NCBI GenBank assembly: GCA_025602915.1
Contig: JAHLJZ010000009.1
Location: 248,001 to 312,000, forward strand
From: Paraphysoderma sedebokerense
Taxonomy: Eukaryota > Blastocladiomycota > Physodermatomycetes > Physodermatales > Physodermataceae
Length of the DNA stretch: 64,000 bases
Reading direction: 5' to 3'
A program made the position numbers and the translations under genes. Below, piece after piece: positions 12,928-25,395 of the stretch. Position 1 is the stretch's first letter. Each line of letters starts with the position of its first letter. The notes beneath the pieces were generated by a model. The model was not told the origin of the DNA. It ran no database searches and saw only the letters and a program-made list of their open reading frames with translations.

Positions 12928-13489
12928 TGCGATTGCTTGAGGTATCCGAAGGACGAGAACAGCTCAAGTGGGGAATAAGTTATTATTGGGACGGAGTGGA
13001 GCGTGGGCGGTGTGGATCAAAGCGAACAACTGAGCTGGCGGAAGGGAACTGCTTTTCGCTGCGTGCGACGATGGTGGATTGGAGAATTGGAGATGCACTC
13101 TATCATGATAATGACAATCACAAAGGTGCAGCATCATCTCGTCTCATTCATATAGTCCTTGGCTGATAATTTATTCAGTCGCAGATATTAAAATTTTGCA
13201 ATCCTTGAGAAAGGTTTGCACTTCATCATCAAACCAACCATGCATTAGTGCTCGCATATAAATTTAATACCATAACTATACTATGATTGTTGATTCATGT
13301 GCTCATTAAAACAGACACAAAGCAATAAAATACATGCCACTAGGTGATAGGCCTGCCTGACAAGTAAAATGACACGTCCCTTTTGACTTTTGAAATGTCG
13401 TGAAAGTGCCTCCGTCCCGGCCCTGCGCCTGTCCCATCTTCCTCTGTCCAATTCTTTCCAACGACCACTTTTATCCTTGACGCACAACC
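12928..13489. other. Divergent intergenic region between GBF1-like and VIT/VWA genes
   Basis: This 562-base stretch separates two divergently transcribed genes and must hold both promoters. I see no convincing coding exon, repeat or RNA gene. The last ~60 bases before the VIT/VWA start are pyrimidine-rich, as is common just upstream of fungal start codons. Confidence 0.5.
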
Positions 13490-16400
13490 ATGACTGTCTT
13501 TGCCGGCCTCTACTTCTCCTCAAACGGACTCTCAAAGTCAATTCCGCTCAAGTCGGTGCACATTGACGCCAGAATCCTAGACTCGGTCTCAGTCACTACC
13601 ATCGTACAGAAATACGAAAATGACTCCAGCGATTTGTTGGAAGCAGTTTACAAGTTCCCGATCATTGCTAACGCTGCCATCTGTGCATTCGAAGTAGAAA
13701 TGAATGGCCGCATTCAAAAAGGGGTGGTCGAGGAGAAGAAAAAGGCGGAAAAGCAATATGAGGACACAATTAAGGTAGAGCCAAGAAATTCCGTCATCTA
13801 TCCGACGAAGTGTGCTGGCTCAACTAATTTTATTGTCATAATACTGTCGTTCGAATAAATGGTAGAACACGACCAACCAAGCCTCTCTCCTTACTCAAAC
13901 CGCGGGGGACGTATTTCAACTCAACGTTGGAAACATCCCTCCAAAAACCGCCGTAACAATTAAAATCACTTACACGAACGAGTTACCCACCTCATCTGTT
14001 GGTCCGAATGAACTCGTATATACGGTTCCGACTACAGTCGCACCGAGGTATGGCACCCCTCCGCCGACCACATCAACCGTTGTCCAAAGTGGCGATCCCG
14101 CTTACTTCAGTTCCGCCGCCGACCAATACGCATACACTTTGTCAATGTCTCTTGATGTAACAATGTCGACAAAGGTGGTCTCTGTTTCCGCGGATTCTCA
14201 TTCCATCAAATTTGTACCAAACACCAGCAACCCGAAGAAGGCCATGGTAGAATTTGCCGGCAGAGATGTCAAGCTAGACAAAGATGTTGTGTTGACAATC
14301 GCATCCGAAAAATTGGATAGCCCAGTCGCTGTCGTTGAAATCGATGATGCTAATCAGTCCAAATGTGTCATGCTGACAATGGTCCCTCGTTTTAAACTGA
14401 AAGAAATACAAAATCCCGAATTCATCTTCGTCATCGACAGGTAAGGAATGATGCCATTTCTTCTGTTCATTTCATAGCACTAAACCTATCTTCACGTAGA
14501 TCTGGCTCTATGGGTGGTGGCAGTATTCAAAATGCTTCCGCGGCCCTCGCCCTCTTCCTCCGATCACTTCCGCCAGAATGTACGTTTAATATAGTCTCCT
14601 TCGGGTCATCTTATACTCCGCATTTCTCGCTTCCTGCTGTCGCATACAGCCCGCTTTATCTTCAACAAGCTCTGGATATATGTTCCAATATGGGCGCAGA
14701 TTTTGGTGGCACCGAAATCTATAATTGTTTGAGCGGAATTTTCGCGAGTTGGAACAATACTACGGACGCACCAAAAAAGAAGAGACAAGTGTTTCTATTG
14801 ACCGATGGTGAGGTTCATAATACGGATGCTGTATTAGAATGCGTTCGGGCAGAGCATGAAAAGAATGGAACCCGCGTTTTTACTTTGGGTATTGGGGATT
14901 CTGGTAAGCATATCTGTAGTTTTAGAAAAAAAAATCACCTACATGCTCTAACATAAAATTGTAGTTTCACGACAACTTGTCGACGGAGTGGCACGGGTAG
15001 GTCGCGGAGATGCTCAGTACATTGGCAGCAATGAACGTATGGAGAAAAAAGTAATCGCGCTTCTAAAAAAAGCGCTTCAGCCATCCATGGAAGATCTCAA
15101 AATCATTTGGACTGATGATAATTCAATGACGTCTGGTGAAGCAAAATCAGAGAAAGTTCAAGAACAGCCGAAATCAATCTCGCTCTTTGATTCGTCTCTT
15201 GAAGATCCACTCGAAATATCGAAGGCGGCGAAAGAAATTGAAACCCTTTCAAATCCACCATCGATCCAACAAGCTCCATTTAAAATCCCGCCCCTCTATC
15301 CTATGACAAGATTTACCTGCTTCGTAATTGTTCCAAAGGATACTCGTCTGGGTTCCAAAGTTACAATTACCGCCAAAGCTCCCGAAGGTGAATTGAAATT
15401 AGAAGTGCCGCTCGAAATCGACCAATTACGCGGGTCTATGCTCCATAGATTAGCTGCGAAAAAGTTGATCACGGATATCGAAGAAAGAACATCGTACCTG
15501 CATGATTGGTATAGAAGAAAGCCGCAAAATGTTACTTCAGCCTCTGGTGTGCAACAGCAATTTAATGATCTAGTCGAGAAAACCGCCATAAGATTAGCGA
15601 AGACGTTCTCTCTGACTTCGTCATATACTTCATTTATTGCAATTATCGCGAATGATCCAGGAAATGAATTAAAGGACAAGAGTAAAGTCTCTGTTGTCGT
15701 TCCTTCCATCAATCCGTTGCCACATTTAAGTCAGCCAGCACCACCGAAACCTGTCAGTTATCCAATGTCATACGGTGCGCCATGCCCATTTCCGCCCGCA
15801 CCAGCTCCTTTGATATTCACCAATACTAGATCGGTTTCTTCATCGCATCCTCCTCCGCCTCCAGCTGTTTTTGCACCTCCAATGTGTGCCCCGCCTCCTC
15901 CTGCGCCAGCTGGGTTTGCACCCCAAATGTGTGCCGCGCCTCCACCACCTTCGCAACCAATGTTTCAACAGGCACAGCCATTGATGATGGCTGAGTCTGC
16001 CGCTCCCGGATATGGTGGTATGCCAGGACTACCTTCTTCAATGCCTGCTTCCTACAATACCCTTCAGCTTTCTGGAATTGTGGGGGCTCCTAGTGTGAGT
16101 CTTCAATCTCAAGCACCTCCCCGTTCAATGGCAGCTGCTCCGAGCCTTCGCAAGAAAGCGATGAAACGCGATGAATCTAAATCTTCCGATGCGTCTGCCG
16201 ATTTTGAGGAAGGGTCTGCGTCAGGATCTCCCGACCTTCACCAAGCTTTCAAACAACTACTTCAACACCAAAATTTCATTGGCTCATTCATCTATTCAAC
16301 CCTCAAATCTCTACTCCCATCTGTTGCTTCCTCCCTAGCGAAAGTCACGCCAAAACTCACAAAATTTAACCCATCTTTGACTTCCTCTTCTGACAAAGAC

Positions 16401-16613
16401 TTAATCCAAAATATCTGGGCTACCATTGTCGCCATGGTATACATGGAGAAAAAATTAGACGTGATCAAAGAAGAATGGGAACTTGTATATACGAAAGCTG
16501 AGAATTGGGTAACCAAGAATTTAAGTAACGGTAAACCTGGTGACGATGTGGATGAGGAAGTGGAAAAATTTGTGAAAGAATTAAAAGTTGATGCAGCCGC
16601 TGTCGTTGTCTGA
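13490..16613 (+). CDS. VIT and von Willebrand factor A domain protein (VWA5A-like)
   Basis: Four exons fit in frame (about 13490-13774, 13866-14440, 14500-14903, 14965-16613), giving about 970 residues. The N-terminal ~130 residues are a VIT domain: 'VTTIVQKYENDSSDLLEAVY', 'KKKAEKQYEDTI' and 'AGDVFQLNVGNIPPKTAVTI'. The VWA domain begins 'FVIDRSGSMGG', a complete MIDAS metal site (DxSxS) split by an intron within DRS. It continues through 'FGGTEIYNCL' (the MIDAS Thr) and 'VFLLTDGEV' (the MIDAS Asp). A Pro-rich linker around residues 660-780 follows, then a C-terminal helical region including 'IWATIVAMVYMEKKLDVIKE', typical of VWA5A/PARP4-type proteins. No signal peptide or transmembrane helix is seen, so it is probably intracellular. 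Its cellular role is not established for fungi. Confidence 0.9.
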
Positions 16614-17107
16614 TGAAATGCGTTCACAATCTGAAATCTTGGAATCGAACATTCGCAATAGTAGGAGAAACTATGGGTAATTTGTCGAAATACGTGCTGA
16701 TGTTGAGAGCAATGATTATTTCGACGGAAAAAGGACCAAAAAAATCTTAATATGCCTTATGTATGTATTATTAATCACCTGCGATGTAAATAACTATATT
16801 AGCCAATGACCTATATTTGTATATCCTTATTTTGTATGACCTCAGAATAAATCAACTTTTGAGTGATGCAGTCTATATATTTTTATTCCCAAGTTAATAC
16901 TATTTTTCTGTTTCGCTCCATCTTTTCCTTCGATTAACAATAATAGATATATTTGACACCATCATTCCTAATCCGTTCAGTGCAATTAACCATCTCAGAA
17001 AAGAATACAGTTTTATTCTGATATTTCCATATTTCTTTCATTATCGGGCACTTCTATCTTAGGAACACTAATACCAAACTCAAATGAACAAAAAGGAATC
17101 AAGGCAG
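16614..17107. other. Convergent 3' intergenic region
   Basis: These 494 AT-rich bases lie between the 3' ends of the VIT/VWA gene (+) and UPF0662 (-). An AATAAA at about 16846 could serve as the polyadenylation signal of the VIT/VWA transcript. Nothing else is recognisable. Confidence 0.4.
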
Positions 17108-18954
17108 TTACTCGTCGGATTCGGCTTTTAGTTCATTTAAAATATCGTAACATTCTTCTAAGAGTGCATGAAGGACACCTTGGCCTCGTACTACTTCGCC
17201 GTCTACTAGGAATTTACCTTCTTTACGGAGGTTGTCTAGATGAAGGAAAAATAAAAAGAAAGTCAGTCGGGCAAGGTCGAAACGAGAAAAAGCTTATATG
17301 TTGCCAATCGAATATTGCGGTATTAAAGATCAGAAAGCCACGGAAACCAACATATGGTAATCGGACGAGAGAGAAAAGAATATACAGCAAGCAGACAATT
17401 TAAAAACTTACCAAATCCAGCTAGTTTTAATTGAAACGGATATAAGTCAGAGTCACTAAATGGACCACCGAAGTGTCGCAATTGCAATAGACACTTTCGG
17501 ACTGCGATCAAGTGATGATGTATTCCTTGGATAGCAGGGTCAACAATCGGATCGAGAGCGGATTGGAGTGTGTATATTAATCGATGGCACTTGTGAAGAA
17601 GGTGGTGGAGAGTAGCTGTAGAAAATGTGACAAAGAGGGTCGAATTAGAGCTAGGTTTTGCGAAAACTGAAAAAGGAAACACAATGACCAAGGGAACAAA
17701 AGAAAAATGTGGAAGCAAAGCAGCAATGATACTACATACCTTGACCTGGCGGAATTTTATCTTTTGACACACTGTTTCCATAGAATATTCCATTTACTTT
17801 CTGATTCTCGATTTTATGCAGTAACCGCTGATACTGTATTAAATCTTGTGGTCGAACTTCCCACCTTCGCTCCAACAATTGTTCCAAACGTTCATAAATG
17901 GAGGCCAAGTCTTGGAACAATTCATGTAAATGCTCGTCAAGTGTCTCATTCTTCAACACTGCATCCCCTAGAGATTCATAGCAATTTTCCAGCAGCGCCG
18001 TTACAAGTTCTTGTCCCTTCAAGATACGCCCGGAGGTTGATACAAAGTTACCGTCTTCACGTCGTTGATCGTCAATAGCGTTAAGCTGATATTGAATGTC
18101 GGTTAAATGTGAGGAAGGGACCGGCTCGGTTTTTGAGTTACTTAGAAGGGACTGCAAGTCGGCGTGAATCAACACGAGTTTTTCTTGAATCGGGAGGAGT
18201 TCGTCATCAATGACATCGATTGCGGAAGTAAGTATATTGGTCAATCGATCTGCAGCAATGGTTTAGCATTCTCGTTGAGACTGATCCACATCTAACTGAA
18301 GCACAATCGTAAGAGACATCAACAACTTACAGCAATAATGTAGTTTCGAAAACAAAACAGCCTGGCCCTTCATGATGCCTATCTGACCTTCAATCATAAA
18401 CTTTCCATCCTGCACATACTGATTTTCAATTTCATTCAATCGTCGTTGATACACTTGAACATCATCAAGGGTAAAGAATCCAGAAATCTTGAGAAGTCCC
18501 AAGCCAGTTTGTATTGAAATGAGTTGGTTGTATATCGGCAGTAAAGATGGTGCGACCTTATCACCAACAACAGCGAAACACTCAAGCAATAATTGATGAC
18601 ACAAAGTGAATAGGGAGTCTAAATGATCTGAAGATTTGCCATCGGGAAGAGGTGATTTTCCTTGACGGATGTTATTTAATTCGATGGATAACGCGGATAT
18701 TTCGTCGGATTGAGCGGAAACCTCTGGATGAGAGGAAAATAACAAAGGTTTAAGACATCATCCACTAATTAATATTGATGGAAATGGCGTAGTAACCTAC
18801 CAGTGAGTGTAAAATTCTGATTCTTTTTGTATCCGAGTAGAATATTTTTAACTGCCAGCAATCTGTTGTAAATGTCGAGTTCCGGCGACGGAAGAGTACT
18901 GAGGGCGGCCTTAAGGTCGGGCGAAGACTGCGGTAACTTCACAGTACGAGGCAT
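17108..18954 (-). CDS. UPF0662 / DUF2408 family protein
   Basis: There are five exons, roughly 18954-18801, 18722-18331, 18252-17741, 17637-17416 and 17235-17108. The protein of about 470 residues starts MPRTVKLPQSSPDLKAALST and ends 'LKAESDE'. It is all-helical and made of related modules in which a helix pair ends in 'G.F...G.i..GQ..L..LL..CY': 'DGKFMIEGQIGIMKGQAVLF', 'DGNFVSTSGRILKGQELVTA' and 'EGKFLVDGEVVRGQGVLHAL'. The last-exon block 'LLHKCHRLIYTLQSALDPI' and 'DSDLYPFQLKLAGF' is the hallmark of the UPF0662 family (for example S. pombe SPAC30C2.08). Its biochemical function is unknown. It converges on the VIT/VWA gene and diverges from the PLP enzyme. Confidence 0.85.
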
Positions 18955-19498
18955 TCTTTACAAGATTTCCCTTAGCGGATTTAAATTTGTGTGAATGGTA
19001 TCCTGTAGATGATGGTGATTATTGAGTGGAATCAGTGAAATTGTCTAATGGAATGCGCGGGAAGTTTTCTAGACTATTTTTCCGTTGTCACGCTCACTCA
19101 TGTCTAGGAATGAAAATGATATTTCCTTTAATTATAACTCGGACCTTTTTACTTTATATCAAAATGGTCCGGAAATAATTTTGGGCTAATAAATCGAGAC
19201 GAAATAAAGAGTATGGCAACAATCTATTCGGCTAATTTTGTAATCTTCATCTCTGTCGTTTCTAATCCCAAATATCAGTTTCAATGAATCAAATATGTAT
19301 TCAAATCTTTTTTTAATTGTCTCTTAAAAATTGCCGTTCTTATTGGGATTGATATAAGTCATTCCGTATGATGCATTGCTTACCAAGTCACGAGCTGAAT
19401 GACTCCTTCGCCCTCAGTTCCTAATCGATAAAGCAAAGAAAAAAGAAGAGACAAATAAAACAAAAATTGAACTAAGTACACCAATTATTATTTTTGTC
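18955..19498. other. Divergent promoter region between UPF0662 and the PLP enzyme gene
   Basis: These 544 AT-rich bases lie between two divergent starts. The part next to the PLP enzyme start is purine-rich (aaagaaaaaagaagagacaaa). I see no conserved binding site, repeat or extra exon. Confidence 0.4.
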
Positions 19499-21157
19499 AT
19501 GCCACCGTCAGATAATCAAAAGAAACCAAACCTCCATTTGACCACCCTTGCAATCCATGGCCTCGACTCCGCGGCCTCAAACTCATCCCTTGATGTGGCC
19601 CCGCCAATTTCAGTGACTACAACCTTCATACAGGACTTGAACACCGAAACCCCGTATCCGCATGTATACAGTAGAGAAAGCACCCCATTAAGAGTTCAGC
19701 TGGAGTCAGTGCTTGGTGCTTTGAATCGAGGTAAGTCGCATTGATTCTTGGCTGGGTTCATGTTCCGTCAGGTTCGGTCCTGCTAGGTCAACCGATAGCT
19801 GATGTCCTTTGTCCATACAGGATGCGCTGTCACTTACTCATCTGGTCTATCCGCTACGTTGGGGGCTTTATGTCATTACAACCCTAAACGTATCGTGATG
19901 TCAAAAGACGGTTATCACGGAATTCATCATGTCATGCATGTCTACGCCAGGGGAAGAAATTTGGTAAGATGCTCAAGCTGACGACAGCAATGGAACATGG
20001 CTCTTATATTTCTGCAACAGCAATTCGTGGCATTAGATTCTCCGATGCAAAAAGGCGACTTAGTCTGGCTAGAGAGTCCTCGGAATCCCGATGGCAGACT
20101 CGTCTCCGTTCCTGAATACGTTCGAAGAGCTAAAGCTGCTGGTGCCGTGGTAGTCGTGGATTCCACTTTTGCGCCGCCACCTCTGCAGTATCCTTTAGAA
20201 TTGGGTATGTCGGATATTGCTATTATTTACATCTGCAACGTTCAAAGGTTTAATGTATACGCTAAAGGTTGCGATATGGTCATGCACTCAACCACTAAAT
20301 TTTTTGGTGGACATTCTGACTTGCTGGGCGGGCTTTTAGTTGCACGAGATGAAAAAGTTGCCGCGCATGTAAGTGTGAATTGCATTCTCGATATACGTCC
20401 AAAATGTATTTGAGAAATTATTAACGGAGACTTCAAGTTACGAGAAGATAGAGAAGCATTAGGTGCCGTCATGGGTTCACTCGAGACTTGGTTGCTTCTT
20501 CGTAGTGCAAGGTATAAACACTTCATCTACTTCAACTTTTACTTTGGCTTTTTCCTAAATATTTTTGCTTCCAACCTGCTCGGTTTGTCTGACCTCTTAT
20601 TTGTGTCATTGTGGATTCATTGTTCCTCTTAGAACCTTCCCGCTTCGAGTTCTGCGCCAAGCCGCTACCGCTTTTGAAGTCATCCAATGGTTGCATCAAC
20701 TTCAAGTCAATCCACGTTCTAATAAGGAGCAAAGAATTGGAAAATTGATAAAGAAGGTACATCATCCTTCCATTGATGCTACCAATGAACTCAAAACCGC
20801 CTGGAAAAACGGATGGAGTCCGGTCTTTTCAATTGATGTAATATCCCTTCGTTTCTCTCTCTTTCCTTTATTCCATAGATTTCTAAACTATCTTCCCCTT
20901 AACTACAGCTCACACCTCCTCACCTTGCGCGGTTACTTCCCAAAACTCTACATCTTTTCCAAACCGCCACTTCGCTCGGCGGAGTAGAGTCGTTAATCGA
21001 TTGGCGATACCAATACGATAAAACAATCTCCGAAGGATTGTTAAGAATTTCCATTGGGCTAGAAGATCCGGAAGATTTGAAAAGGGATCTATGGACAGGT
21101 CTGGAGATGATCGCTGACAAAGCCGCTGGTGGAAATGGGAAGTTGGGAAAATTGTAG
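19499..21157 (+). CDS. Cys/Met-metabolism PLP-dependent enzyme (cystathionine gamma-synthase/lyase-like)
   Basis: This is a multi-exon gene of about 400 residues. It opens with 'LHLTTLAIHGLD..' and 'PPISVTTTFIQDL', then 'YSRESTPLRVQLESVLGALN', the tetramer and PLP-phosphate binding region of the family. Exon 2 gives 'GCAVTYSSGLSATLGALCHY'. Exon 3 contains 'VWLESPRNPDGRLVSVPEYV' and 'AVVVVDSTFAPPPLQYPLEL' (the Asp that contacts the PLP nitrogen). The next exon has 'MVMHSTTKFFGGHSDLLGG', in which the Lys of STTK forms the Schiff base. The C-terminus includes 'GGVESLIDWRYQYDKTISEG' and 'LLRISIGLEDPEDLKRDLW'. This is a complete type-I PLP fold acting on sulfur amino acids. Gamma-synthase, gamma-lyase and beta-lyase activities cannot be told apart from sequence alone. 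Confidence 0.92.
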
Positions 21158-21639
21158 TATCTTCACTGAATTTAATGATTATATACAAAGACTACACTTT
21201 GAGTCCATGAAACATTGTGTGCCAGTAGGTATAATTTTATACAGTTAGAGACACGTCTTTAGGGATTTGTTATTTACTGTCGACGTATATTACTTGAATA
21301 TATTAATAATTTTATCAGAAGTCCAAACAATATCATACATAGACAAACTTAATTAAGCTTATTCCGCAGAAAGAGTTCTTAAAGCAAACTCCTTGCGGTA
21401 ATATAAGGATGTCGTCGAAAAAGCCAAAATATATCGGCATATGAGTTTGATGCAGGTCCGACCAGATGATGGCCAGGTTTCCGCTTTGCGACTTCGGTAC
21501 TGAATGCATTTATAATTCGTTTCGTTCACTGCTATGTTACCCGACTGTTCATATGATGATTACAGTTGTTCATTAAATGATACTCAGCTCAATTTATCCG
21601 TACAGCAAAATTAATATAAACAACCTCGAAAATAGATAA
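21158..21639. other. Convergent 3' intergenic region
   Basis: These 482 AT-rich bases lie between the 3' ends of the PLP enzyme gene (+) and RTF1 (-). I see no coding potential or repeat. It probably holds only the two 3' UTRs. Confidence 0.4.
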
Positions 21640-24100
21640 TTACAAGTCAAAATCGACATCGGCGAACAATTCCTCCAACTTATTGCTTCTGACTGCTCCC
21701 GTAGCTCCGGTCTCACCGTTTCCATTCTCCGCAGTGTCACCATTCAGACTTCCATTCGTCGATGAGCGTGACAGAGATAGATCGAATGCCTTTGAAAATT
21801 CTTGATTTTTGTCTGCAGCCGAGGATGTATTTGAAGGTTGAGAATTTTGCGATGCGGGACGACGCAGAGCATTTTTCGGAGGTGAGCTGATAGTGGGAAG
21901 AGTTAGAGAGCGGAAGATAAACGATGTTGGGCGATGAAGTATACGAATTATAGAGAAAACAAAATCAACAGAAACAATATATCGAAAGGGATTGAAGTAA
22001 ATAAAATGAGAAAATATAAACTCACTTTCTTAGTTTGCTTATCCTTTCTTCTGCTTGTCGACTTTCGATTTCGTTAATCTTCCTATTCCTCTCATTCAAT
22101 TTGCTCCAGACCTCCAATTTCGCATTCACTTTCCGCTTTCTTTCCTCGCTAACCAAATCCAACTTACTGATCTCTTCATTCAACCTGTTAGCTTCTTCCA
22201 AGTCGCCTTGAGCTTGAGCCGCAGATTTCAATCGTAATAAATCAGCTTTAGTAGAAGCAATATTCTTCGGGACTTGCTGTATTGATTTCTTCAATTGCAG
22301 CATTGCTGTAATTTCTTCATTGGTAAAAACATGATTTATGGCGCGTGAAATAATTGTTTTCCTCTCAAGAACAGCTTGTTTTGAGGGAAGTCGTAGTTTG
22401 TCCGTCTCCATTGTCATCTTCCATCGACGAAATTCTCTCTGTATCAAGCGAAGTGTCAGCTCACCTTCAAGTTGGAATTACCAACAAAACCTTACCATGG
22501 TAAAATCACTGTTAGATACGATATCCATCAGGAAAACGCGTTGAGCTTGGCCATGCGATATTGTCAGGGCTTTTTTAAGTTGAAGGTTACCAAGTTTGTA
22601 GGTCCGATGGTAGTCGGTGACACCTATAATTGTTGCACGAGGGAATAAAAATAACGTCACAAGGAGCGCGAAAGGGTGCCAATACTCACCAACAACTTCA
22701 CAAATTCTGTAAATTTGTTCATTGGTGCTCTTGTTTAATCCTATGTTCACTCTAACAAAGCTTCCGACAACAGTTTCTTCAAAAAACGGTGCATAGCACC
22801 ATTTCTCCAATTGATCTCGTGTGATTCGAATGGATTGAAGGTCTTCAAGTGTGATTGGTTCCTCCTGTGCATCATACGACGTCAGCAAGTGAGCGATCCG
22901 AAGTCATATCACAACTCACCTTCTCAAAAGTGTCTTTCTCTTTTCGCTTGGATTTCTCCCTATCTTCATAGCCCTTGTAATCATCCGAGTCTGATTCAAC
23001 CCTAATATGTTCGCCATCACCTTGGACTTCTTCGTCTGAATCTGACCAGGAGCCCCTTCGCCGTTTTCTGGGCGGAGACTCTCCTCTCTACAAGGAGAAA
23101 GTGTTGGGTCAGTTTCAAGAACTGAATTGGTGGAAAGAAGAAACAACATACTTCGCTTTTCTTGTGCTTCTCTCTTTTTTTACGAGACAGCTCTTCCAGT
23201 CTCTGCTTTCTTTCTGTCTTCTCCTTCGTTCTTTTACTTCCTATACGGGTGTATGATGTTTTAAGTTAGTATTTGTACAAATCCTGACTCGCGCGCTAAC
23301 CACAGGAAGCACATAAAGACGTACTCTTGTCTCTTCCGCCCAATCCTTTATCTCGTTCTTTATCCCTCTTCGGTTTCTTACTTCTACCGGCTTTGAGTTT
23401 CTTTTTTAATTCTTGTCTTTCTATAATCATCTGCCTCTTCTCAGCGCGCTCCATTAATATTTGCTCTCGCTCCACTTCTGGCAAGGCCATCAGTCTTTTC
23501 CTATCCTCGTCATCTCCCATAAGGTCTTCGCCCCAAATATCTTCTTCCACTTCTGATTCAGAATTACTTGATGAGGAAACATCGTCGTCGGAGCCGGAAG
23601 CTGATAGTTCACCGGATTCGGAGCCGAATGATGCAGACGAGTCTGAATCAGACTCTGAGCTAAAATCATGATCAAGTGAGGAGAAAGTTAATCATAACCT
23701 TCAAGCAATCCAACGCTGAAGCATTTATATCATTAAAGCAGGCAGAAAATGAACCGCAATGCTCGGAATTTGTGCGCTTTCCGCTGAATCCCTGAATCAA
23801 AATAAGATAAACAAACAAGATAACTCTGATACTTCAACCGAGGCATCCGTAATCAACTTCTCCGAGCTGACAGAATGCAACTAATACACAAATCCAAATA
23901 CTGGGCGCCATTACGTCCGATTCTTGAAGATAATGATCAACTTACTACTTATTCTTTCTCTTCTTTGAACTTTTGGATGATCTTGATGATTTCCGAGATT
24001 TCTCTGGTTTCTTCTTCGAAGATTTGGAGGATTTTGCTTTGGATTTCGGGGCTGGTTCATCGCCAAGAAGAGCGAGAATTTCGTCGTCGATATCTGACAT
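21640..24100 (-). CDS. RTF1: Rtf1, Paf1 complex subunit (Plus3 domain)
   Basis: This multi-exon gene starts MSDIDDEILALLGDE, the classic acidic Rtf1 N-terminus, followed by Ser/Lys-rich repeats. Exon 2 begins inside 'KNKYSESDSDSS' and carries 'EEDIWGEDLMGDDEDRKRL' and 'MALPEVEREQILMERAEKRQ', the conserved Rtf1 N-terminal block that precedes the histone-modification region. The Plus3 domain follows: 'ITLEDLQSIRITRDQLEKWC', 'GSFVRVNIG', 'YRICEVVG', 'YKLGNLQLKKALTISHGQAQ' and 'VSNSDFT'. A long coiled coil (22022-22440) and a Ser/Asn-rich tail ending 'FADVDFDL' complete it. Rtf1 links the Paf1 complex to Spt5 on elongating RNA polymerase II and stimulates H2B ubiquitination. All key blocks are present. 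Confidence 0.93.
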
Positions 24101-24513
24101 GGTTGAAGTATTTGTTTGGGGGTAAATAAAGAACAGTTGGTGGCAGAGATGAATTTGAAGGCAATGGCGAGTCACGGTGTCACGTCGTATCATTCCATTC
24201 CGGGTCCGTTGGGTCAACTTCAATCAAAAGTATTGCAGATGATTGCACTAAGCGTAAGGGATTAGTAAACAAACAATGTATAAATTCTATTATTAATATA
24301 CAGGCCTCATCTATTAATGTTCTTGACAGTCTGCATTCAGAATGTGCATGGATGCCCTTTCGGGCCCATGGATGAGCCAGAGCCCAGGAGACTGATCAAT
24401 TATCAATTCACCATGCTTCTCCGGCAACCCCATTTTTTGTAACCCTGAGATATATATTAGCTCTAGTCATTTTAACTAAACTGCGACTTTTGAAGTTTAA
24501 GCTGAAAACGAAA
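24101..24513. promoter_or_regulatory. Intergenic region between RTF1 and the first seven-helix gene
   Basis: These 413 bases separate divergent genes. Around 24346-24376 there is a GC-rich patch in which CATGGATG is repeated on both sides of a short hairpin (GCCC-TTTC-GGGC). The stretch 'ctgatcaattatcaattcac' near 24391 resembles 'ctgatcgatcaattcac' about 110 bases upstream of the third array member, which suggests a promoter copied together with the gene. No RNA gene is seen. Confidence 0.35.
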
Positions 24514-25395
24514 ATGGCCACTGTAAGAATACTGGCGACTGTGGTCGCGTTATGCTCTTCTGTGTTGTCGGTCGGTTTATTGGCTTTCTTCCTTGTCAAC
24601 TCGAAAAAGGCAAAAGATATGGAATCCGAAACTCCCCGGAAGGGAACAACTCGTGTTCATCCGCCTCTTCGTTTCATGAATTTGATTATTACGGCTCTAG
24701 TATTCCTCATCTTAAGCGACATATCGCATATCGCACAGACTTTCTTCCTTGAAGGTCAAGCAACCAATGTGACGACGGACGTCCGGTTTTATCGAAGTTT
24801 CCAGGTCGGCCGAAGTATCTTCAATTTAATAGCCGCAGAAATTTATGCTATAGTTGGCTTACAGCGGTTAAGACTGTTTTATGTTTTCATTCCGAAACGC
24901 ATTCGCCAACTACCAGCCATATTAGAGGCCACCACTAATTTTCTTGCATTCGCCTCTATTGCGACAGCGACAAGTTTCCATATACATAGGATAGTGAATT
25001 TAGATTCAACACAATACGATACCTACCGGTTAGCTGCCATCTACACATACTACACATGGATAATACTAATATTTTGTGGGACAAGCGCTTCTCTTTCATA
25101 CTTTGTCATCTGCACAAAATCTAAACTATCAAAGCCAACGGATAGCAGCACCCGGCTATTTCGAATAATTCTGATGTCTATTGGCTTTAACTTTATTATA
25201 CTGTTCGCTGCATTCGCGGCAGATGCATCATTTATAAACAACTTCGCGCTCTCTGGGATTTCTTTCGTTCTTGTTAGGGTGTGGCTGTCTGGGGAGCTGA
25301 TGCTACATTATCATGTGCGTAAATTGAGCCGACTTAATAATTCAATACCATCAAGTTTAAAATCTAGCGGACGGGACGGTACTATGCAGATATAG
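24514..25395 (+). CDS. Seven-helix membrane protein, array member A
   Basis: This intronless gene encodes about 293 residues from the ATG at 24514, chosen over an in-frame upstream codon because paralogues start MAT..(R)ivATVVA. Hydrophobic segments give seven helices: about 4-30, 55-80, 95-120, 135-160, 172-200, 218-240 and 245-270, with very short tails. The loop between helices 5 and 6 is basic (TKSKLSKPT). Motifs shared with its paralogues are 'LILSDISH', 'VGLQRL.LF.VFIPKR', 'YRLAA', 'FCGTSASLSYFVI' and 'LVRVWLSGELMLHYHVRKL'. The topology is that of a receptor or sensor of the GPCR kind, but no DRY, NPxxY or other class-defining motif is visible, and I do not recognise the family. It is closest to member D: both carry 'MESETPRKG' after helix 1. 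Confidence 0.8.
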   Translation: MATVRILATVVALCSSVLSVGLLAFFLVNSKKAKDMESETPRKGTTRVHPPLRFMNLIITALVFLILSDISHIAQTFFLEGQATNVTTDVRFYRSFQVGRSIFNLIAAEIYAIVGLQRLRLFYVFIPKRIRQLPAILEATTNFLAFASIATATSFHIHRIVNLDSTQYDTYRLAAIYTYYTWIILIFCGTSASLSYFVICTKSKLSKPTDSSTRLFRIILMSIGFNFIILFAAFAADASFINNFALSGISFVLVRVWLSGELMLHYHVRKLSRLNNSIPSSLKSSGRDGTMQI

